DNA of 64,000 nucleotides from Linum tenue. Its lineage: Eukaryota; Streptophyta; Magnoliopsida; Malpighiales; Linaceae. Below are positions 32,740-43,464 of this stretch, piece by piece. Where the stretch lies: contig CAMGYJ010000006.1 of NCBI GenBank assembly GCA_946122785.1, positions 39,762,066 through 39,826,065 of the forward strand, given 5' to 3'. Numbering within the stretch: position 1 is the stretch's first letter; the number at the start of each line of letters is the position of its first letter. Both the position numbers and the translations under genes were made by a program. Under the pieces are notes generated by a model. That model had not been told where the DNA came from. It searched no databases and worked only from the letters and a program-made list of their open reading frames with translations.

Positions 32740-34100
32740 ACTTCCATACAGATGTAGATTTGTGGGTAAATCCATTATTAACGAAATGGAATTATTGGAG
32801 TCTAATAAGACATAAAATCTTGTAGAGTTACCTCTTGGCTGTAAAGCCTTGGGTAATATATCGATAGAATCGAACAAGATTTCGCATCTATGAGAATTAA
32901 CTCTTGGCAATGTAGTCAAAGGTAATAAATGGTTTCCCTAAAGAAAAACTGAAACCCGATGGTTTAGTTTATGAGTATAATGATCGGCTAGTTACTAAGT
33001 CTTTAGGTGAAGAGGAAACATTATAGATATCTATTCACCAATATGTAGAATAACTCTCATGTATGAGATGAAAGTTAAAACTATTTTGTGAATGGTGATT
33101 TAGATAGGGAAATCTACATGGGACAACCTATAGGGTTGTTATTCCTGAACATGCTTATGGAGTCTGTAGTTAGACAAATCATTGTAAGATTTGAAACAGA
33201 ATCTAAGATGATGGCATGAATAAATTGGTTCTCTCTCATGGTTTTGATGAAAGTGACAAGTGCATTTAGTACAAGTTTGAGAATGACACGTGCACTATGA
33301 ATGACATGTTGATATTTGGTACAAAGACTCATGATATCAATGATGTGTAAAACCATGTTTGAGAATTTTGAATGATCTGGATGAAGCTTGTGTAAGCTAA
33401 GAGATACAGGTAACTATGACAATGAAATAGATTTCCTCTACATCATTTTAACTACATAGTTAAGATCTAGAAGAAATACAAGTTGTATGCCTGCATAAAT
33501 GGTTGATGATGCTAGTATAAATATTAAATTACACTGGAAATGGTGTAAGAAAATAAGAAAGTTAGAATATACTAGCATCGACAGTCTGCAAGAGGCAGCT
33601 GATTAACACTAGACCCGACATTGTGGGTTATTTGGCAGGTTTACATGATGTCCTAGTATGAAGCATTGAAATGCTATTGAAAGGGGTCATGAGACACCTT
33701 AAAATAACAGAAAACCTTGGTATTTTTAATCAAAGGTTTTGCTGTATTGGTAGGGTATAGTGATGCGGACGAGAATACCCTATAGAGGACTCCAAGATTA
33801 CCAGAAGCTATGTTTTAAACATCGATAGAGAAGTTGTGTCTTGGAAGTCTAAGAAAAATAAGTGAACGATTATGGCTCAATCAACTATGGAATCAGAAAT
33901 GATAGAGCTAGCAATGGCTAGTAAAGAAGAAAGTTGATTGAGAGGGTCATTACTAGAGATTCCCTTATGGGAAAGACCGTATCCGCCGGAATTGATCCAT
34001 TGCAGTAGGAATTGCTAAATAGAACCGTAACAAACGGTGAGAGGCGACAAGTTCGTCATAAGAACAGTATTGGAAGAGAGAGTCCCTAACTGTTGGAGCA
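32740..34100 (+). pseudogene. Copia C reverse transcriptase / RNase H remnants
   Basis: Recognisable pieces in shifting frames: 'SIINEMELLESNKT' and 'NLVELPLGCKALGN' (about 32770-32860), 'KEKLKPDGLVYEYNDRLVTK' (about 32940-33002), 'GYSDADENTL' (RNase H, about 33757) and 'IHCSRNC' before a final basic part (about 34000). These match, in order, the start of copia RT and the copia RNase H. The catalytic RT motif is not readable. Confidence 0.65.
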
Positions 34101-34770
34101 GTAAGGGTGGATCACTTAAAAGAGAATCTAGTTTATCCTTTAACGAAAGGATGAACTTGAGATTATAAAAGAATCTAGTTGGTCCTTTGACGAAAGCACT
34201 AGCTTGAGAGAAAGTCCAAAATACCACAAAGGGTATGAGACTTATGCCTACCGAACCATGGATTACAAGTGATGATAACCCGACCCGATAGACTGGAGAT
34301 CCCAAGAAACGGGTTCAATGGGTAATAACAAGTCATGAGTAATATTGAGAAAAGTTCATGCATAGTGAAGCATGAATCCCAAAGCCTTGGAGGTTGAGTT
34401 AAACACTTAATGAGATCTACACTCTATATGGAGTGAAGTACTTTACTTTGGGGGTACTTCTGATAGACTCACCTATGCGAATGTGGGAGTGGGGCCGCTC
34501 CCTATGGAACTTTGGAGGCACTAAGTTGCTAGAGCGTTCACTAAACCGGGATAACGTGCATGACCATAAACGCACGACCTATGAGAGAATATCACTCAAT
34601 GAAAAAGATCTGGTGTGCTACATTGTCTGAGATAGGGTTCAAGACTATGAGTCACCCTTATGAAATCAGAAGTGTAACCGCTAAGCTAATGTTCAAATCT
34701 TCGCGTTACCTTAGCTTATGCCCGATCTTATGGAACTGTTGATGCTCAGAGATAGTTTCAAAACTATTCA

Positions 34771-35265
34771 AGTGGGGGATTGTTGGGATGAATAGCTTTG
34801 AAAAGCTATAATGAAATTCCTAATTAATTATCCAGTATTTTCCCCATAATACGAAATTAAGATGGATAATTAATAAAAGGAATATTATGGAGATAATTAA
34901 AAAAATTATCTTAATAGATTATATTTTAATTACGAGAGCAATTATCTCCCTAATTAAAATGTGACTTTTCCCAAAGAAAGAGGGAATATTCTGGGTTTTC
35001 TGCTCCTATAAATAGGAGACGTCCCAGACCCTCTAAAGACACCTCAGAAGAGCAGAAACACGAGAGAGAGTGAATTCATATAGCTCCGGTTTTCGCACAA
35101 AACCGATGAGCAATAAAATTAGAATGGTTGTTTTATCCTGGAGGCGACCGGCTGATAGTCTGTTGTGCGCATTACGAGGCAGTGCCGCGAACGTCTTAAA
35201 GAGAGCGACCTAGTCCACGACTCAGCCAAATCGGTAACCTAATTTTTCCTGTTTGATTTCTAACA
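34771..35265 (+). repeat. Copia C polypurine tract and 3' LTR
   Basis: AGTGGGGGAT (34771-34780) is the polypurine tract; the LTR starts TGTTGGGATG at 34781 and ends TTTCTAACA at 35265. It carries TATAAATAGG like the 5' copy. Confidence 0.85.
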
Positions 35266-35960
35266 CAGAGCAGAGAAGTAAATTTGAAATTCAAATGGAG
35301 CATATGGGTTAATGTTTAGAGGAGCTGTTGATCTGCACAATTGAGGCCTAAACTCGAGAAGGCAGGAGTAACTAGGCGAAGGAGGAGACTGGCTATCTCA
35401 TTTATGAGAGAATTGGCTTCCAGTATCCAAGAAGATTGACGGCATGTAATTAGAAGACAAATCTAGCTCTGACAAGATATCCAGGAATACATTAGACTAA
35501 AGCTCCGAGAACGCTGTGCCGTGACCGGATGAGCAATCCGAAACGACTTCATCACAAGAGAATTGCTCCAAGCAAGCGAGCTCCTCTCGGAGAGAGGCCA
35601 AGCTGTTTTACTTTGATCAACCACCACCAACTCATCGACATGGACCACATCAACTTCATTATTTGAAAGCTCTGCTGCTGTGATTTTGCTTTCTTCTTAA
35701 GATTTATGCATCAAGCATGATTCATGAGCTACAGAAACAAATTCTTCGTTCTCTTTCATCTCTCTACTATTACTTTCCGGATTTATCACATCGTTTCAAC
35801 GTCCGACTAGGGAATCGACTTTGAATCTCCAGCTTCCTTCTTTCATTATTGAGCTCTCTCTATCGATGCAGAACAGGCAATCTCAGAATTCAATGCCATA
35901 CAAGACAGTTCGCTCACCTTGGTCACTTCATTCTCGGCCGTCCACCTCCAACCTCGCCTC
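35266..35960. other. Unassigned island between copia C and copia D
   Basis: Not repeated in the window. On the minus strand 35690-35463 gives a fairly hydrophilic open stretch ('ITAAELSNNEVDVVHVDELV') followed by 'SLAWSNSLVMKSFRIAHPV', with stops before and after. This could be a relic of a host gene, but I do not recognise it. Confidence 0.3.
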
Positions 35961-36239
35961 TGTCAGACAATACTAAAAATAAAATCAAACACAAACAGGC
36001 ACACGATTTATGTGGTCTCCCAAGCTAGAATAGCTAAGACTAGTCCACTGGAAAGGAAGCCTCTCGAGTCAATCTTATTAGGGTTTAGTCACACGAATAC
36101 ACCAAAGAACTTAAGGAAAACATAAACTCGGCCACTCCACAAATATATATCGGACGAGCTAACCCTATTCCCCAAGGGTAGTTTAGTAATTAACATTAAC
36201 ATATGGTTAATTACTAAACATGTACAACTATCATCAACA
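35961..36239 (-). repeat. Copia D 3' LTR (279 bp)
   Basis: On the minus strand it runs from TGTTGATGATAGTTGTAC (36239) to GTATTGTCTGACA (35961). It is a short LTR beginning TGTTG and ending CA; it follows the RNase H gene by 3 bases, with no long 3' untranslated region. Confidence 0.75.
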
Positions 36240-36242
36240 CCC

Positions 36243-36710
36243 TCACTCAAATTGATGATGCTGACGCAACATCATTTTGTCAGCCAGAAACCAATGACGA
36301 GCCTTCAAGACCGCCTTGGTCAGTAAATCTGTCGTCTGATCCTCCGAGGTAATGTAGGAGAGAGTGATGAGGGCTTCATCAACCAACTGGCGAATGTAAT
36401 GGACATGCACTTCAATGTGCTTTGTAAGATCATGAAGAACCATATTAGTGGCTATCTTGATAGCACTAGTATTATCCGTGAAAAGTTGCATGGGCACCAC
36501 ACAGTTAACACCCAGATCAGCAAGAAGCCTCTTCAACCAAACAAACTCCAATGCAACCTCAGACACGGACCTGTATTTGGCCTCAGTAGATGTCTTGGCC
36601 ACACAGTCCTGCTTCTTGCAACGCCAGGAAATAAACGAAGACCCCAACTTGATGCACAAGCCAGAAGTAGACTCTCGAGTATCCAGACTACCAGCATAAT
36701 CATCATCAGC
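36243..36710 (-). pseudogene. Copia D RNase H, C-terminal part
   Basis: Open minus-strand frame: 'DDDYAGSLDTRESTSGLCI', 'LGSSFISWRCKKQDCVAKTS', 'TEAKYRSVSEVALEFVWLKR', 'LFTDNTSAIKIATN', 'HIEVHVHYIRQLVDE', 'DLLTKAVLKARHWFLADKM'. It is the standard copia RNase H with the T-E-A and D-N-x-S-A-I motifs, and its frame is intact up to the MITE. Confidence 0.85.
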
Positions 36711-37421
36711 AAGCGATCGCAATCAAACCCATGGCCCCGGGTACTCGACCGCTCCCGACCCAGTTATCACGGGGAATCCCCGCTTTGACCGGTTATGAAG
36801 CAGGTATGGGTAGAATCCGCAAAAAGTTTGATGGGTATGGGACGGGTATTGTTTTAGCCTCCTCCGCCCATACCCCCCCCCCCCCACCAAGAGAATTTCT
36901 TCAAATATAAAAAATATGTGGATCAAATTATAATATATCAATGATAATGAGGATAAATCAAGAAAATAAATAGTAGAAATTCAATGGAGTGGCCACACTA
37001 ATCAAAACCTAATTCATTTGTCTCAATTTTTCCTTCAGTCTTTCACTTTCCCATCATCAACAAGATTATGTTAGTTAATTATTACTTAGTAGATGTATCA
37101 AAGTTGGAGCATAATAATTTGGAAAATATTGTACTTCTATATTATGTACTAATGGATGTTTTAGGATAATATTTTTTAAACCGTATTAAGAAAATGAACG
37201 TGTTTTATTGACTTCGTGATATTATAGATTCGTTTAGTGGTAGAATTAAAAAAATTCTTCTAAGGTTTATGTATAATAATGTTGGATGTACGAGGACGAG
37301 TGTTGCCCATAGGTACCCAAATCCTACGGGTATAAGGATGGGTATGGGGCGGGAATGAGTTTGGGTATTTGAAAATGGGGATGGGGATGGTTTAGGAAAA
37401 CCCACCCCATCGTCATCCCTA
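36711..37421. mobile_element. hAT-type MITE in copia D (711 bp)
   Basis: The flanks are TCATCAGC (36703-36710) and TCATCAAC (37422-37429), an 8-bp duplication with one difference. The ends are TAGGGATGACGATGGGG (minus, from 37421) and AAGCGATCGCAATCAAACCC (plus, from 36711), both variants of the TAGGGATGGCAAT ends of common plant hAT elements. It is GC-rich at both ends (CGGGTA words), AT-rich in the middle, with a run of 13 C (36873-36885). The copia RNase H frame is broken exactly here. Confidence 0.8.
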
Positions 37422-38781
37422 TCATCAACATACGTTTCCAGTGTAGGCAAACCAACAACAAGAAAGAATAGACCAACATCCTGAGTACCCTTGAGATAGC
37501 GCAAAATGCGCTAAACTGCAGTGAGATGGTGAGAACGTGGAGCAGTCATAAACTGACTGACCATCTGGACAGGATAGGTGATGTTTGGCTGAGTATGAAC
37601 CATATATAAAAGACTACCCACAATGCTCTTATAGTGAGACCCATTAGAAAGCAACTCCCCGTCAGACTGTCTAAGCTTGAGGCTTTGCTCCGTGGGAGTA
37701 AAACAGGGAAGACAATTATCCATCTTTGCTTATTCTAACAAGTCAAAAATATATATCCCTTGACTCACGAGGAAGCCTTCTAGTCGTCGATCAACCTCAA
37801 AGCCAAAGAAGTAAGAGAGATCCCCGAGTCCTTTAAGTTGAAAGACGTTCGTAAGATAGCTGTAAGATCCTGATTATCCTACTGATCATCGCCACTAATC
37901 ACCATATCATCAACATATAACAGTAAGACTGTAAGACCGCAAGACGTACGCCACAAGAACAAGGATGGGTCATTCCCACTCTAAACCAAGCTAGCATGAA
38001 TAACAATAGACTGAAATTTCTCAAACCATGCACGAGGCGCTTGCTTGAGACCATACAAGGATCGATAAAGCCAAGAAACCTGAGAAGGATCACCCTTAGT
38101 GTAGCCTGGAGGACGTTCAATGTAGATGGTTTAATTCAAATCACCATGAAGAAAAGCATTTTTAACATCCAGCTGCAGTAATGGCCATCCTATTAAAGCA
38201 ACAACATCAAGTAAGCTCCGAAAAATCTGCATTTTTGCCACAGGAGTAAAAGTCTCATCATAATTAATGCCAAAGGCCTGCTTGAAGCCCTGGGAAACAA
38301 GCCTCGCCCTATGGCGATCAATCGAGCCATCTGGAAGGAGTTTCAAAGTGTACACCCATTTGTTCCCGATCACAGAATACTCTAGACGATAGTCCACCAA
38401 GTCCCAGGTATGAGCACGGTCGAGAGCATCATTTTCTTCATCCATGGCCTTTTCCCATGGGTCCAAACCCTTAACCTGTTTGTACGTGGCATGAACAAAA
38501 ACAGACTGAGTGGGGTAAGATAAAAAAATCTGCATGGCGAGTAGGCGGGTGCTCGCTGGTGATGCGAGGAGAGCATCGTGGCGGGGGCGGCTGAGATGAC
38601 GAGGATGTGCCCTGAGAGGACGAGGCAGACTCAACAGAACCATCAGAAGTAGACCATGATGATGAGTCCGGTGAGAAAAGGAGCAGGAGCTCGAGGAGGA
38701 GGACTCAAAATTAGAGCTCGAGTGTAACGGGATAGAGGGCGCCAGAAACATTATTAGGATCAGGATCATCAATGTCAACAA
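37422..38781 (-). pseudogene. Copia D reverse transcriptase
   Basis: Downward from 38560: 'KQVKGLDPWEKAMDEENDAL', 'VIGNKWVYTLKLLPDGSIDR', 'ARLVSQGFKQAFGINYDETF', 'LLQLDVKNAFLHGDL' (catalytic region); the Y-V-D-D motif is at 37907-37918; then 'SHYKSIVGSLLYMVHTQPNI' and 'MRYLKGTQDVGLFF'. Stops and shifts near 38125, 37895 and 37725 break the frame. Confidence 0.8.
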
Positions 38782-39140
38782 GCGCAGATGAAACCTCTGG
38801 AAAATGAGGGGAATGGAAGAAAATCCAAGTCACGGGAGTCTCTAGTCGAAGTAGAGCAATAATGAAAGAGATGTTCCACGAACACCAAATGACATGAAAT
38901 ATGAATCCTCTGGTGTTCAACGTCATAACACACATATCCCTTATGCTTGTCACTGTAAACCATGAACACACATTTTGCTGCCTTAGGAGTGAGCTTCGTA
39001 CGTTCTCGGGCGGGAAGTAGAACATAGCAAACACAAGCAAACTCGCAAAGCAATTGATAGTCAGGCACACGTGAATACAAAGCCTGAAACGGACTCTACT
39101 GTTTTAGAATAGGTGTGATCTGATGATTAATGAAATTGAC
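38782..39140 (-). pseudogene. Copia D integrase, C-terminal end
   Basis: The minus-strand translation gives 'FQALYSRVPDYQLLCEFACV', 'CYVLLPARERTKLTPKAAKC', 'VFMVYSDKHKGYVCYDVEHQ', the usual end of copia integrase. One stop lies before 'SPFQALY'. The frame reaches 39140, the E insertion point. Confidence 0.75.
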
Positions 39141-40621
39141 CGATAACACCAAAATTGGTGTTATTTACCCTCTATCTTAGGCCATGTTTTGTGCCAATTC
39201 ATGTGCTTAAGTGTTTAAACATTGTCAAATGCATCCCCATGTCGTTCCTATTTGATTTTGATGTGATTATAGGGTGTATTAGTCAATATGTAAAAATTAG
39301 GTACAAAACATGGTCACAAGTGTAAAAAAGGAGCAAGGATCAAAGATCGTGGCCTAGAAGCCAAAGATCACGACCGAGATCTCCAGTTTTGAAGACTTGC
39401 TGAAGATCGCGGCCCAAAACCCAAAGATCGTGACATCAATCTTTAAGGCCCAGGGCGCAAACTTTGTGAAGAAGGAGCCTTGGAGAAGTAGAGAGTTTCC
39501 CCAGTCGCGCACGACTCAAGGATCGCGATCGCAAAGTCAGCCAACGATCTTCCCCCTTTAGAAGGCCATAACGAGGTCGTCTTGAGATTGCGACCTATCA
39601 TCAGAAGATCCCGCCCGTGATCTCCTCCTTAGGCCGCAAACTTCCCCGAGTCTAGAATGCCTATAAATAGAAGACCCCTTTCCCCATTTTAAGAGAGCTG
39701 ATTTTGGGTGTAATTTCTGGATCTAGAGAGAGAAGAGAGATAAGCTGTAGCGAGAAGAAGAAAAGGAGAAGAAGGAGGAGCTAGGAGCAAAGAGGATCTT
39801 CCCCAACTTCAAGTCTTCTTATGTTTCTACCATATATCTTCTTCCCTCCTTTATGGAGTAGTCCTATAAGGTACTAGGGGTTCTAAACCCCAAACCCTAA
39901 TTTTAGGGTTTATGTATGTATGGATATTATAGGTTTTGAATGAATGAATGTGTTTGTCTAGTAAATTCTTAATGCCACTCTTTCCAAAATGATGACGCTT
40001 GGGCAAGTAGCCCCAATCTTCCCTCTTAGCCTGCTTTATGCTAACACGCTAGGTACGGAGTTCTAGGGTTAGACGGGTATGTGCCATATGGCGAGTTTAG
40101 GTTAGATGAGTGAATGGGGGCCTATAGTGGTCGAGGCGACCGAACCCCCTGCTATAGGTAGCCTTCCTAGATGAAACCCGGGATTAAACCTCGGTGTGGA
40201 CGGTGGATAGTGTCCATTGAAATGAGCCATAAGCTTAATGCACCAGATACGATAGCCTAGATCGAGGTGACTGAAACATGGGTTTAGTTGAGGTGTACTC
40301 GGAGGCGTGTGGATAATCCTAAGTATCTATACATGCATAGTATCCCTAAGCTGGGGGAGGATTAGTTCTCGGAAGTAGCTGTTTTTAGCTTTGATCAACC
40401 TCTAGACTAGTGTTTCCTCATATCCTTCAATCAAAACCTCAAAAACCGATTACCTAATTAACAACAAGGTGGGAAGTGATCTAGGGTACCAAGACGCGAG
40501 TAGAATACGACCTTGATTGCCACTATATGGAAATAGCATCCTATGTTAAACTTTCCTTAGATGGGATAGTTGTTGGTACGTGCAAACCATTGAAAATAAC
40601 ATGGACGAATTCAAGTGATCA
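39141..40621 (+). repeat. E 5' LTR
   Basis: It starts CGATAACACC (first base probably mutated from T) and ends CAAGTGATCA. The tip holds a 10-bp inverted repeat, ATAACACCAA-AA-TTGGTGTTAT (39143-39164). GATCGCGG/GATCGTGA words fill 39355-39640 (GATCGCGATC at 39531-39540), followed by CTATAAATAGAAG near 39660, a probable TATA box. Confidence 0.75.
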
Positions 40622-40629
40622 AGCTTTTT

Positions 40630-40646
40630 TGCCTCCGTTGCCGGGG
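40630..40646 (+). other. Primer-binding site, E (degenerate)
   Basis: TGCCTCCGTTGCCGGGG, 15 of 17 bases identical to the tRNA-Asp complement. Confidence 0.65.
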
Positions 40647-40896
40647 ACCCTTGGCAACTAGTAGAAAACCATTAAGTTGTTAGTTAGTTTTTATCTTGCT
40701 TTAGTTGTTGTTTTGTATTGTGTTTATGTTTGTGTTGTTGGTTTATTTCGTTTTAATTTTTTTCCGTGCTTTTGTTTCGTATTTTGTTTTCATATTCGTC
40801 TTTGTTTGTATTTTTATTTGCCACCTTGTACATCACGGGTTGTTCAGGTTATGTTTTGTAGCATCGTTGTATGCAAAGAAGGGATTCCTTGCAAAT

Positions 40897-42213
40897 ATGA
40901 CCTCTAGATTCGGAAGAGATAACCCTTTGGAATCTAAGAAGAATTACAAGACCTCAACCTCCCCCAATGGCGGAGCATTAACCTCAAGTGCCCCCAAGGC
41001 CAAGAACGACGGGATTCTACTCTTGCCCAGGAACCAAGGATATTCAGTCCCCAATATTGTACCCCACCCTCACAGGGCAAGAGTGTGAGATCACACTTGG
41101 AATGATTTCGATGATCAAGGCCGATTATCAATTCAAGGGGGACAAGGAGTAAATCCCCCATCATCATGTAGAGGAATTTCTCCATCTGACCGATGGGTTG
41201 AATGTGAATGAGGATGCTAGGGAGTTTGTTCGCCTTCGCCCTTTCCCCTTCTCACTAGTTGGGGAATCCAGAAGGTGGTGCATGAGTCAAACTCATCACT
41301 CTATCACTTCATGGGAGGAGCACTGCGATAAGTTTCTGAACAGATTTTTTTCCTCCTTCGAAGACTGCGAGCATGCGAGCGGCTATCAACACATTTAAAC
41401 AAGTGATGCAAGAAACTTTGGGGGAAGCATGGGAGAGGTTCGTTTTTCTTTTATACAAATGTCCTCGCCACGATATTGAAGATTGGTGAAAAGTGGAAAT
41501 CTTCTTCAACGGACTAAAAATCGAAGAAAAGAATCGCATATTGATGATAGCGGGGGGAAATTTTAAGTACAAGGAACCAAGAATTGTCTTCTCCCTCCTT
41601 TAAGATATGGCGGAAACTGAGCATGATAGGAAGGAAATACACGAGGAAGATGAGCCTCGACTCACCGCTTGTGAGCAACCTTACCAAAGAATGAAGAGAT
41701 CAAGCAACCTCCATCACTCGAGCATGGACAAGTTCTAAGCTCCTCACCTCCGTCATGGAACTTGTTTAAGGAAAAATCACCTTCGGAGATGGAAATTGGG
41801 GAACTCTCGCCAATTTTACATTCAGAAGCAATCGGTGGGGATAAGAGTATGGATATCTCCCCATGGGAGACGGAGGACCTAGAGGGTTGCCTATCTCATT
41901 TTCAGAAAATTGTGAGGGAAAGCTTTGATAGAAGCAAACAAGTCGAAGAACTTTTGGGAGCTCTACCAGCTAATTTCCAAGAGTTGGAAAAGAATCAAGA
42001 ACGAAATGAGATGGGACTCCAAACTCAGCTAGAGAAAGTGTCACAACTTTTGCAGTTAGTGACAGGGGAGGAAAAGAGGAAGGGTAACGAGGAAACCACT
42101 CCCACGCTAGAGAAGAATGGGGAACAAATCAACACTAGATTGGGAAGCAAGCCCCCATCCGCACCATACCCTTCCAGATTGCGGAACGACGCACTGGACA
42201 ATGAGTTTGCATA
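40897..42213 (+). pseudogene. gag: E gag (broken)
   Basis: The probable start is ATG 40897 (MTSRFGRDNPLESKKN). Capsid motifs are weak but present: 'REFVRLRPFPFSLVGESRRW' and 'SITSWEEHCDKFLNRFF' (41225-41355), then 'ALPANFQELEKNQERNEMGL' and 'SAPYPSRLRNDALDNEFA' near the end, the latter equal to the 'FPTRLHKDRLETEFA' segment of M. I find no zinc knuckle. Several stops lie between 41085 and 41760. The hydrophobic leader frame at 40677-40907 is T-rich untranslated sequence. Confidence 0.65.
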
Positions 42214-43464
42214 ATTCTTATTGATGTGCACAATGGTAAACTAACACAAAGATTAGGGATGAGGAGATCACTTTCTCGAATCAAGCTAGTGCACACACTA
42301 AAGAAGGACGTGATGAGTTACATTTCTCAGAAGATTTACCTTATTTATATGGTGTACTTGCATCTCTATGCCATGAGTCTGATGACCCTCTTGAACAATG
42401 TCTTGTACTAGAAACTAATTGGCACTGGAGATGAATCTCAACGAGTAGTTGAATGCCTTAGAAAATGAAGGCGATCAAATGGCAGATGAAGCGATGAAGC
42501 CTCTTCCTGAAATACCTCAAGTCGCACCCTCAATCGAAGAACCACCGGGCCTAGAATTAAAGCCTCTACCTGAACACCTTGAATATGCCTTCTTAGGGGA
42601 GGACTCAAAACTCCCGGTTATCATTAATGTGAGACTCAAGGATGAGCAAAAGACAACACTTATTCAGCTTTTATGGAAACATGAAAAGGCTATAGCTTGG
42701 AAGATAACGGATATTCAAGGAATCAGCCCTTCATTATGTACTAACAAGATCAACATAGAGGACACAATCAAACCAGTCGTCCAACCGCAACGACGTCTCA
42801 ATCTGAATATGGTGGAAGTGGTCAAAGTGGAGATAATGAAACTGCTTGATTCAGGAATCATTTACCCTATCTCTCATAGCACGTGCGTGAGCCCAACCCA
42901 GGTAGTGCCCAAGAAAAGGGGGTATGATGGTTGTCCCGAATGAGAACAATGAAATCATTCCTACCTGGGCAGTCACAAGATGGCAGGTTTGTATTGATTA
43001 TAGGAGACTCAATGAGGTTACTAGAAAGGACCACTTCCCACTCTCATTCCTTGATCAAGGATTGGAGCGACTTGCCGGCCATGATTACTACTGCTTCTTG
43101 GATGGAATGTCGGGCTATTTCCAGATTCCTATAGCTCCCGAAGACCAAGAGAAGACTACCTTCACCTGTCCTTTCGGGACATTTGCTTGCAGAAGGATCC
43201 CCTTTGGTCTCTACAATGCTCCTGCAACAATTCAACGCTGCATGATGACCATTTTTGACAGGTTGGTCTGGGATATAATGGAAGTCTTTATGGATGATTT
43301 TTCTGTGTTTGGGGACTCTTTCGCTTTATGTCGTCGAAATCTGGAGAAGTTTTCATAGCGATGTGTAGAAACCCACCTATCGCTCAATTGGGAGAAATGT
43401 CATTTCATGGTTCAAGAAGGAATAGTGCTTGGCCACAAGATATTGAAGAAGGGCTTAAGGTAGA
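42214..43464 (+). pseudogene. pol: E pre-RT linker and reverse transcriptase
   Basis: The protease is absent: gag is followed within about 100 bases by the acidic linker. RT then reads 'LKPLPEHLEYAFLGEDSKLP', 'AIAWKITDIQGISPSLC', 'VQPQRRLNLNMVEVVK' (42449-42943), shifts frame near 42920, and continues 'VCIDYRRLNEVTRKDHFP', 'CFLDGMSGYFQIPIAPEDQ', 'FGLYNAPATIQRCM' and the catalytic 'FMDDFS' (about 43289-43306). A stop at 43356 and the solo LTR at 43465 end it. Confidence 0.8.

Larger units (their letters stand above)
30020..35265 (+). mobile_element. Ty1/copia element C, decayed
   Basis: Two ~485-bp LTRs (30020-30506, 34781-35265) are nearly identical over long stretches. The left flank TAGAG and right flank CAGAG (35266-35270) form a 5-bp duplication with one difference. 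Between them are copia-order remnants: zinc knuckle, protease, RT and RNase H, all with many stops. I found no clear primer-binding site after the 5' LTR, and 30520-31350 is not recognisable. Confidence 0.85.
35961..39140 (-). mobile_element. Ty1/copia element D (minus), cut by E
   Basis: Its 3' LTR is 35961-36239. Reading upward come RNase H, RT and the end of integrase, and the coding homology runs exactly to 39140, where the LTR of E begins. The missing 5' half would lie beyond the other end of E, outside this window. A hAT MITE interrupts the RNase H part. Confidence 0.8.

Noticed and set aside
40677..40907. Hydrophobic 76-codon frame that looks like a membrane protein
   Set aside because: It is the T-rich leader of element E between primer-binding site and gag start; equivalent leaders in F and F' give similar chance frames.
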